In this document: positions 1 to 5,189 of the stretch, in pieces
Position numbering within the stretch: the stretch's first letter is position 1
Layout of the letters: the number at the start of each line of letters is the position of its first letter
Assembly: GCA_021811925.1 (NCBI GenBank)
Contig: JAKAPY010000135.1
Coordinates: forward strand, 1 to 5,189
DNA: 5,189 nt
Source: Thermoplasmata archaeon
GTDB taxonomy: Archaea; Thermoplasmatota; Thermoplasmata; Sysuiplasmatales; Sysuiplasmataceae
Direction of reading: 5' to 3'
Notes under the pieces: generated by a model
Database searches by the model: none
Told to the model about the DNA's origin: nothing
What the model saw: the letters and a program-made list of their open reading frames with translations, nothing else
Made by a program: the position numbers and the translations under genes

Positions 1-2472
1 ATCTAACACGTCGGTGCCGTTTTTTGCCGTGAGCATCCTCATCATCGACTGCATTGCCTTCACGTCCAGGTCCGCAGCGTGCACAATGATCGTTGTGTTG
101 CCCTTCTTTGGCGAAGACTCTATAAGCTTCTGGACGGTGGAACCCATCGCTGCAAGCTCGGCTTCCTGCAGTTTCTTCTGCATGCCCCTGACATCATCAA
201 TTGTGCGCTCGACAGTCTCAACAAGGTGCTCCTGGTCGGTATTGAGCATCTCCCTGACAGATTCCAGGCTGGTTGCCTGCCTCTGGTAAAGCCTCATTGC
301 GGGAATGCCGGCAACGAATTCTATCCTCACGACACCGTCCTGTATCCTCTGTGTCTGCAGTATCTTCACGGTCCCTATTTCGCCGGTCCTTTCGCAGTGG
401 GTGCCGGCGCAGGCCTCCACATCCCATCCCTCAATCGTCACGACCCTTATGTCCCTCCCGGGGACAACTCCTCCCTGGTAAAGCCTGAAACCGTACCTGT
501 CTTCTGCCGTTATCCTGTCCATCATCTCGACGCTGATCTTCCTGTCTTCGAAGATGACATTGTTCACCTTTTCTTCGATGTCTGCTATTTCCTCCGGCTT
601 CAGCTGTGCGTAGTGTGTGATATCCAGCCTCGAGATTTCGCTCTGCTTGTGCGCACCCGCCTGCCACACGTGGCTGCCAAGCGATTTCCTTGTGGCGGCA
701 ATCATTACATGCGTCGCGGTGTGGTGACGCATGAGATTCATTCTCCTTTCCCTGTCCACGGAGCAGGACACTACCTGCCCGGCAGTGAATATCCTTCCCT
801 CGTACTCGTGAACAATTATGTTGCCGTTCAACTGCACGCTAGTTATCCTTCTCCCGTCGATGTATCCTGTATCCGGGTCCTGCCCCCCTCCCTCCGGATA
901 GAAATATGTCTCGTCGAGGACGACGAAGTTCTCCGCGCTGTGCAGCACCTTTGCCTTGAATTCTGTCTTGTACTGGTCAACGTAGTAGCCCTTTACAGTC
1001 GGTGCGAGCGATCCAGGGATTGCGTAATGCTTCTCCTCCGTCGCACCCTGCGTGCTGCTGTGTTTTTCGGCGATTCTTGCATAGAAGTCATCGGGCACCT
1101 CAACCTTTCTCGTGGTGAATTCGGAGACCTGCTCCGGGCTGATTCCCTGTGATTCGTAGAGTTCCATCAGCTGCTTGACGCTCAACCCCTCGTCCTTCTT
1201 CAGGGACGCTTCCATTCTGGATACAAGCGATCTTCCCCTGGAGAGTGTTTCTTTGTATTTGTCCTGTTCAACATCGACCAGCTTGAGTATGTCTTCCTTC
1301 TCCTCATCCAGCTCCGGGAAATCCCTGTTCCAGTAGTTTATCTGCCTTTCCACCATCTCCGACAGTCGCATCTTCGCGTTCAGGTTGTCCATTGCCCTTA
1401 TGCTTCTCCTGATGAGCAGCCGTGCGAAATATCCCGATTTTATATTGGAAGGCATGACACCGTCGTGAAGCATGAATGAAAGGGCCCGCGTGTGGTCCAG
1501 GAAGACGTAAAGGTTTTCAAGGGGGAGAATCCGCCTCAGCAGCTCTTCGATGGAAAGGCCCATGTTTTTTGCTACCTTCTCCCTTGTCTCCCTGATGGCT
1601 CCGGGCGTCTTTGCGTCCATCAGTCCTGCGACCCTGCTGTATTCGGACAGGATTCTGCTGTCTGTCTCGATGCTCAACTCATCCTTCAGGTCCGCCAGCA
1701 GGTCAAGGAATATTGCCTCGTAGGCGGACGGCGTTCCCTGGGAGACCCATGTGAGCCTGTCCAGTCCGTACCCTGTGTCGACAACCTTCATGGGCATCGG
1801 TTCCTTTCTTCCGTTCTCCTCCCTGTACTGCATGAATACCAGAGTTGCAACCTCGGCTCCCTGGACGTCCACCGAAAGGCAGGGTCCCGAGTTGCCTCCT
1901 CCAGACCACTCCTCCTCCTTGTAGGAGACCAGCTCCTCATCAATGCCCAGATTCTTCACAAGGAAGTCCTGGCACAGTTCGACAGTCCTGTCCTTGAAGT
2001 ACACATGTTCGTTGGCCGTGTTGAATGCCGTGTGCGTCATCATCTCAAACAGCGTAAGGTGCCTTCCGGTTTTCCCGACGTTGTCTATGTCGTTGAACCT
2101 GACGCACGGCTGAGACATGGTCAGCGGATTTGCCGGGGGCTTGACAGAGCCGTTTATCACCCATGGCTGGAAATCGTAGATGGAGGCCTGGACGAAGAAT
2201 ACATCATTTCTCCACCTTGCAACTATGGGGTATCTCTTCGTCCTTGTATGGCCATGCTTTTCCATGAACGAAAGGAAGTTTTCCCTCATGTCGTTGATGC
2301 CCAGCTTCTTCTTCATCGGGCTCCGACCGAGGAAAGTATAGTCTACGCACGGCGGCTCACCGCAGTATTCGCTTGCGCCGAGAGTCCAGAAAGCCGCGCC
2401 GCATGATTTGCACAGCCTGCGGCTGAAGGCTTTCACCTTGAAGTAGTCTATATCGAATTCCTTCTCGTCCAT
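1..2472 (-). CDS. alaS: Alanyl-tRNA synthetase, archaeal type (3' end cut by window edge)
   Basis: Cytoplasmic class II synthetase that charges tRNA-Ala with alanine and hydrolyses Ser/Gly-tRNA-Ala in its editing domain. The window holds 824 codons; archaeal enzymes are about 900 residues, so roughly 80 are missing. Seen: an archaeal-type N-terminal zinc finger (C21, C24, C37, C42, with CGAAFWT); class II motif 2 region (SQPCVRFNDIDNVG, about 120-133); alanine-pocket loop GGGNSGPC (191-198); motif 3 (GYGLDRLTWVSQG, 234-246); the tRNA-recognition helical region to about 480; the beta-barrel signature FYPEGGGQDPDTG (524-536); editing-site zinc ligands H584, H588 (HHTATH) and C688, H692 (CAGTHC); a coiled-coil-like stretch (about 740-785); then the first part of the DHHA1 domain. 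The ATG at 2472 is chosen because an in-frame TAA lies 13 codons upstream with no ATG between, and the N-terminus has the usual spacing to the zinc finger. There is no Shine-Dalgarno sequence; a BRE/TATA-like element sits about 40 bases upstream. Oddity: Glu440 stands where E. coli has Asp400. Identification is very secure. Confidence 0.97.
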   Translation of the reverse strand, partial: MDEKEFDIDYFKVKAFSRRLCKSCGAAFWTLGASEYCGEPPCVDYTFLGRSPMKKKLGINDMRENFLSFMEKHGHTRTKRYPIVARWRNDVFFVQASIYDFQPWVINGSVKPPANPLTMSQPCVRFNDIDNVGKTGRHLTLFEMMTHTAFNTANEHVYFKDRTVELCQDFLVKNLGIDEELVSYKEEEWSGGGNSGPCLSVDVQGAEVATLVFMQYREENGRKEPMPMKVVDTGYGLDRLTWVSQGTPSAYEAIFLDLLADLKDELSIETDSRILSEYSRVAGLMDAKTPGAIRETREKVAKNMGLSIEELLRRILPLENLYVFLDHTRALSFMLHDGVMPSNIKSGYFARLLIRRSIRAMDNLNAKMRLSEMVERQINYWNRDFPELDEEKEDILKLVDVEQDKYKETLSRGRSLVSRMEASLKKDEGLSVKQLMELYESQGISPEQVSEFTTRKVEVPDDFYARIAEKHSSTQGATEEKHYAIPGSLAPTVKGYYVDQYKTEFKAKVLHSAENFVVLDETYFYPEGGGQDPDTGYIDGRRITSVQLNGNIIVHEYEGRIFTAGQVVSCSVDRERRMNLMRHHTATHVMIAATRKSLGSHVWQAGAHKQSEISRLDITHYAQLKPEEIADIEEKVNNVIFEDRKISVEMMDRITAEDRYGFRLYQGGVVPGRDIRVVTIEGWDVEACAGTHCERTGEIGTVKILQTQRIQDGVVRIEFVAGIPAMRLYQRQATSLESVREMLNTDQEHLVETVERTIDDVRGMQKKLQEAELAAMGSTVQKLIESSPKKGNTTIIVHAADLDVKAMQSMMRMLTAKNGTDVLD

Positions 2473-2505
2473 CTGATTCAGCGGGAGTTGATTGTGGAAT
2501 GACTC

Positions 2506-2520
2506 ATATTATATTTTTCG
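2506..2520 (-). promoter_or_regulatory. Candidate archaeal BRE/TATA promoter for alaS
   Basis: On the minus strand the gap before alaS reads CGAAAAATATAATAT. This resembles an archaeal BRE (CGAAA) joined to an AT-rich TATA box centred near 2511. A start site about 25 bases downstream would fall near 2486 and give a leader of only about 14 bases, which agrees with the lack of a ribosome binding site before the ATG at 2472. The element lies just after the stop codon of the upstream gene, so alaS may be expressed independently. AT-rich matches like this are common, so the call rests on position as much as on sequence. Confidence 0.5.
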
Positions 2521-2532
2521 GCGCCGGCCGCC
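2519..2532. other. GC-rich palindromic block in the intergenic gap
   Basis: Immediately after the stop codon of the surface-protein gene there are 14 bases made only of G and C, containing the overlapping palindromes CGGCGCCG, GCCGGC and CGGCCG. On the minus strand it could fold as a 4-bp GGCG/CGCC stem with a 5-base loop. The sequence that follows in the direction of transcription is A-rich, not T-rich, so it does not look like a terminator. It abuts the TATA-like element and could be a regulator site or nothing specific. Confidence 0.3.
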
Positions 2533-4203
2533 TCATTCCTTCTTCGACCGCTGTTCCTCGGCGAGTTTCCTTGCCACTACCTTTTCCCTCTTTTTACCCG
2601 CCCTTGACCTTCTGATGACGACAAATGCGAGGGCGATGACAACCACTATGGCGACAATGAGAATCGCGGTGTTCAGCGGGTTCAGGGCAAACGAGTCGGT
2701 GAACTGCTGGACGCTGTTCTTCTGCACCACCTCGCTGAATGTGTACGCTTTGTATGTCTGGGTGCTGCTGTCGTTGTGCACCCATGATATGAGCAGCTGT
2801 GCCGGGTAGGTGCCCACGGGTGCGTTAGACGATGTGTCAACAGCGAACGTTACTATGGCAGACTGCCCGGGGGTCAGTTCGGCCACAGTCACATTGTCCG
2901 CTGTCAATGCCGCAAAGGGGTTGGAGGAGGGTATGTGTATTGAAATGATGGCGGGCGAAAGAAGGTGCATGTTCAGGTCCCAGAGCGTGTTGTTCCCTGT
3001 ATTTGTGATCGTGAAGATTTCAAGCTGGCTGGTGCTTCCAGGATTGAAAACGGGAATGGATGAGGTAATGCCGAGCGTCCCCTCGGGCTTGAGATAGAGT
3101 GGTATTGCGTAGGATGCATTGCCCAGGGTCACAGTAACAGGTGCCGGGCCGGAGTAGTTGAGCGCATCCAGAAGGAATGTGAAGTTGAGCTGTGAGCCGG
3201 CCGGATATGCAGGCAGGCTGTAGGGTGCGGTGACGACATCAAAATGAGCAGAAGCCGCAGATACTTTCATGCTTCCCGAGAATGAGTTGCCGCTGTTTGC
3301 CGTGAATACTGTGAGTCGTATGTACTTCTGCTGCTGATAGATGACGGGCGGGTTTGTGAAATAGCTTATGACCGATATTTTGGAGTAGCCCGTGATGGGT
3401 GCGTCGAAGCCAACGATGTGGTTGGCACCGTTGAAGTAGACCGAAATGTTCTGCTGCAGGAAGCCAAGGGGCGCCGTGCTGCTTATGCTCGCCAGGAATG
3501 TCAGGGTGGCAAATCCGTATGAGGAAAGGGCGGAGATATGGGTCGTCTGTGCAGGCCCTGTTAGGTATCCTGCCGGGGTGTAGGTTGCGCTCAGGTTGGC
3601 AACGGGTGAATTGCCTGTGTTCTCAATGACAACGGAGAGGGGGACGTAATTCATTCCGGGTGTTCCGGGGAGCGGGTTAGACGTTGTACCGAATGTCGAT
3701 CCTGCCGCGACAATATTCACCGAGCCAAGCAGGGGAAGCGTGAACTGCGAAACTCCTGCAATCGCCGACCCTGACCCGCCGGAAACAGTGTATGCGAGTT
3801 CTTCGGTGTATAGTCCGTCTGCTGCTGCGGATGATATGTTGACTGCCTGGACAATCGTGTACGAAGCCCCTTCAACTACGGGTGCTACGCTCAGCACCGT
3901 CTGCGCATTGCCGCCGGCGATGCCGCTGTAGCTGAACTGCGATGTCAGGTTCACAGACACATTCATAACTGAACCGGCAGAGGCGTTGAAGAGCACCGCG
4001 AACGACACAATTAGGGGCACGTAGTCTGTGCCAGGCACTCCCTGCTGCGTCGAGGCCGGTGAGTACCAGGAAACGCCTGTCACCTTGAGCAGATTGTTCT
4101 CCGAAGTTGCAGCTCTCGCATTTGTGGTCGCCAGACCAAGCCCTGCAAAGAGCAGAGTCAGGACAAGAACCGCAGCAAATACCCTGTATAGATTACCGTT
4201 CAT
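2533..4203 (-). CDS. Membrane-anchored surface protein with repeated Ig-like (NEW3/CARDB-like) modules
   Basis: Complete 556-residue protein, predicted to face outside with one C-terminal anchor. Seen: a signal peptide (hydrophobic 8-26, probable cleavage after NARA at about 31); about four beta-rich modules starting near 41, 161, 276 and 376; a membrane helix at about 512-530; and a basic cytoplasmic tail, 531-556 (12 Lys/Arg, 4 Glu). Modules 1 and 2 share G-x-P-G-x-[DN]-Y-V-P-L (55-64 and 180-189). Modules 2 and 4 carry ENTGN and TNTGN turns and module 3 TANSGN, all typical of the archaeal COG1361 / NEW3 / CARDB style. Twelve N-x-S/T sequons (for example N73, N81, N85, N122, N340, N349, N437) suggest glycosylation. 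No catalytic motif or cysteine is visible. The start codon overlaps the stop of the upstream transporter (ATGA), which fixes the start and indicates translational coupling. Probable role, by inference: a surface partner or accessory of that transporter, or an S-layer-associated protein. The exact family is not recognised. Confidence 0.85.
   Translation of the reverse strand: MNGNLYRVFAAVLVLTLLFAGLGLATTNARAATSENNLLKVTGVSWYSPASTQQGVPGTDYVPLIVSFAVLFNASAGSVMNVSVNLTSQFSYSGIAGGNAQTVLSVAPVVEGASYTIVQAVNISSAAADGLYTEELAYTVSGGSGSAIAGVSQFTLPLLGSVNIVAAGSTFGTTSNPLPGTPGMNYVPLSVVIENTGNSPVANLSATYTPAGYLTGPAQTTHISALSSYGFATLTFLASISSTAPLGFLQQNISVYFNGANHIVGFDAPITGYSKISVISYFTNPPVIYQQQKYIRLTVFTANSGNSFSGSMKVSAASAHFDVVTAPYSLPAYPAGSQLNFTFLLDALNYSGPAPVTVTLGNASYAIPLYLKPEGTLGITSSIPVFNPGSTSQLEIFTITNTGNNTLWDLNMHLLSPAIISIHIPSSNPFAALTADNVTVAELTPGQSAIVTFAVDTSSNAPVGTYPAQLLISWVHNDSSTQTYKAYTFSEVVQKNSVQQFTDSFALNPLNTAILIVAIVVVIALAFVVIRRSRAGKKREKVVARKLAEEQRSKKE
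3637..3666 (-). repeat. Second copy of the G-x-P-G-x-[DN]-Y-V-P-L module motif
   Basis: This codes for residues 180-189 (GTPGMNYVPL) of the surface protein and matches residues 55-64 (GVPGTDYVPL, positions 4012-4041). The protein motif is kept while many codon positions differ, so this is an old internal domain duplication rather than a recent DNA repeat. Confidence 0.7.
4012..4041 (-). repeat. First copy of the G-x-P-G-x-[DN]-Y-V-P-L module motif
   Basis: This codes for residues 55-64 (GVPGTDYVPL), which begin the first Ig-like module of the surface protein. In both copies the motif is followed by a beta-strand-like hydrophobic run (IVSFAV here, SVVIEN in the second copy), so the similarity extends past the core ten residues. 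Confidence 0.7.
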
Positions 4204-5189
4204 GTTTCAACCTTCTTTACAACTATGTTTTTCATCAAAAGAGTGAAAATAATGGATGCGACCAGGAACAACATTCCTGTGATGTATATCAGGTCAAATG
4301 CATGCGTAGATGGAAAGCTCACAAAGACAGGTATGAAGGGAAGGGAGCTGTACTGCACCGGTACAAACCCGACCATTGCTTTCATTACATATGCAGTCTC
4401 AAAGACTCCGCCTAGTGCCGGGGCAAGCGAAGTTCCTATGTTTCGGAAGACAACATTCATTCCTGTTGCCTCACCGGATTTTTCAGGGGGCGTCGACAGT
4501 AGCAGTATGTTGATGACGCCGACAAAGATGAAGGACATGCCCAGCCCGAGAATTGCGGCATCCTCCGCTATAGAGAGTTCATTGGCCCTGTTGAAATAAA
4601 GGCCGAGGTATGCCAGGAAAAGTATTGCCGAGCCAATAATTATTGTCACCTTCGGCCCCTTTTCGGTCGTCACTTTCGCTCCCACTGGCGCGAAAGCCAT
4701 GCTGAGAAGTGACGCGGGCAGAAGCACTATGCCCGACTGCAGTATTGATTCACCAAAACCGGCCGGCTGCGGATCCTGGAGCAGGGGAGGTATGGAATAG
4801 AACAGGAAGTAGAGTGCAGCCATGCCGAAGAGGCCCGTGAAATTCGCAAGGAACACATTTCTCACTTTGAGGAGCTCCATGTTGATGAATGGCTCGCTCG
4901 AACGTTTTTCGGAGAAGACGAAAGATGCAAGGAAAACAGCCGACAGAGAAAATGTTAGGACGGTTTGAAATGAAAACCATCCCCACGTCTGTCCCTCGGA
5001 CAGGCTGAGTATCAGCGCTACAAGTCCCGCGCCGAGGAGAACAATGCTCGGAAGGTCGATGCTCTGTTCCTTCCTGAGCGACTCGTCGTGGAGGACAATG
5101 TACGAAACGACAACCAGCCCGATTGAAACGGGTATTGCGGAGTGGTACGACCACTGCCATCCATAGTTCTGGGTTATCCAAGATCGGAA
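4200..5189 (-). CDS. MFS transporter, DHA2 (14-TM) drug:H+ antiporter type (5' end missing)
   Basis: C-terminal 329 residues of an integral-membrane secondary transporter of the major facilitator superfamily. The reading frame stays open to the window edge, so the start lies outside; the internal ATG at 4880 is not the start, since family-like sequence continues upstream of it. Seen: WITQNYGWQWSYHSAIPVSI (residues 4-23), matching the region after DHA2 motif C; nine hydrophobic segments at about 16-34, 48-66, 73-93, 111-134, 147-168, 179-198, 210-232, 246-268 and 299-319, which fit TM6 to TM14 of a 14-TM protein; SGIVLLPASL (152-161); and the TM12-13 loop and helix PPEKSGEATGMNVVFRN (234-250). 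About 160-170 residues should be missing. DHA2 members usually export drugs or other amphiphiles with proton exchange; the substrate here is unknown. The last four bases overlap the next gene. The first three codons (FRS, 5181-5189) are probably adapter sequence, not genome. Confidence 0.9.
   Translation of the reverse strand, partial: FRSWITQNYGWQWSYHSAIPVSIGLVVVSYIVLHDESLRKEQSIDLPSIVLLGAGLVALILSLSEGQTWGWFSFQTVLTFSLSAVFLASFVFSEKRSSEPFINMELLKVRNVFLANFTGLFGMAALYFLFYSIPPLLQDPQPAGFGESILQSGIVLLPASLLSMAFAPVGAKVTTEKGPKVTIIIGSAILFLAYLGLYFNRANELSIAEDAAILGLGMSFIFVGVINILLLSTPPEKSGEATGMNVVFRNIGTSLAPALGGVFETAYVMKAMVGFVPVQYSSLPFIPVFVSFPSTHAFDLIYITGMLFLVASIIFTLLMKNIVVKKVET
4208..4217 (-). promoter_or_regulatory. 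Ribosome binding site for the surface-protein gene, inside the transporter gene
   Basis: On the minus strand AAAGAAGGTT ends four bases before the start codon of the surface-protein gene, with the GG seven bases from the ATG. It partly matches the archaeal Shine-Dalgarno consensus (GGAGGTGA). It lies in the last codons of the transporter gene. With the four-base stop/start overlap at 4200-4203 it supports coupled translation and this choice of start. Confidence 0.55.
5181..5189. other. Probable residual Illumina adapter at contig end
   Basis: The final nine bases on the plus strand, AGATCGGAA, are identical to the first nine of the standard Illumina adapter AGATCGGAAGAGC. On the minus strand they read TTCCGATCT, the usual adapter 3' end. 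In the transporter frame they code for FRS directly before WIT, where the DHA2 family normally has Gly-Gly (LGGWI). Loss of that conserved pair exactly at the adapter match supports a trimming artefact. The genuine sequence probably ends at 5180. Confidence 0.8.

Noticed and set aside
79..1152. Long open frame of 357 codons on the plus strand
   Set aside because: It lies wholly antisense to the well-supported alaS gene. Its product has low-complexity, His/Pro/Leu/Cys-rich composition with no recognisable domain, as expected for a mirror of a codon-biased gene.
1492..2406. Open frame of 304 codons on the plus strand
   Set aside because: It is also antisense to alaS, over the catalytic domain. 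It has no family resemblance, and the opposite strand encodes strongly conserved synthetase motifs throughout.
2519..2532. GC-rich hairpin as a transcription terminator
   Set aside because: In the direction of transcription it is followed by an A-rich run, not a T-run. The T-run exists only on the other strand and precedes the hairpin there.
2492..3097. Short plus-strand open frames opposite the surface-protein gene
   Set aside because: They are antisense to a coherent coding frame with signal peptide, repeated modules and anchor. They show no domain or credible initiation signal.
4200..4880. Transporter gene starting at the internal ATG at 4880
   Set aside because: The same frame continues upstream for another 103 codons to the window edge, with three more membrane segments and DHA2-like sequence, so this ATG is an internal methionine.
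4750..5181. Alternative minus-strand frame of 143 codons overlapping the transporter
   Set aside because: It is in a different frame from the transporter. Its product is rich in Cys, Pro, Arg and His, with no membrane segments or known motif, while the transporter frame is clearly family-like.

Overview
The window is a stretch of an archaeal genome, probably from a metagenome and probably from a Thermoplasmata-type lineage. The evidence is an archaeal-type alanyl-tRNA synthetase (N-terminal zinc finger, CxxC...C-x4-C), heavy use of AGG/AGA for Arg and ATA for Ile, a BRE/TATA-like promoter with a very short leader, and a surface protein with Ig-like modules and many N-glycosylation sequons. 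The class-level assignment is inference. GC content is about one half by eye.

All three genes lie on the minus strand and fill almost the whole window. In transcription order they are: (1) the C-terminal two thirds of a 14-TM DHA2-type major facilitator transporter (5189 to 4200, start outside the window); (2) a complete 556-residue surface protein with a signal peptide, about four Ig-like/NEW3-like modules, one C-terminal membrane anchor and a basic cytoplasmic tail (4203 to 2533); (3) alanyl-tRNA synthetase alaS (2472 to 1), which has its start but is cut inside its C-terminal DHHA1 domain. Genes 1 and 2 overlap by four bases (ATGA) and are almost certainly translated together. alaS follows after a 60-base gap that holds a plausible promoter of its own and no visible terminator, so it may be both read through and independently expressed.

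The transporter and the surface protein probably form one functional unit at the membrane. Substrate and mechanism cannot be read from the sequence. alaS is housekeeping, and its proximity need not mean a shared function.

The most solid unexpected observation is technical. The last nine bases (AGATCGGAA) equal the start of the common Illumina adapter, exactly where the transporter should carry its conserved Gly-Gly before Trp-Ile. The right edge is therefore most likely an untrimmed contig end. I found no RNA genes, CRISPR arrays, insertion sequences or attachment sites, and no convincing new system beyond the transporter/surface-protein pair.
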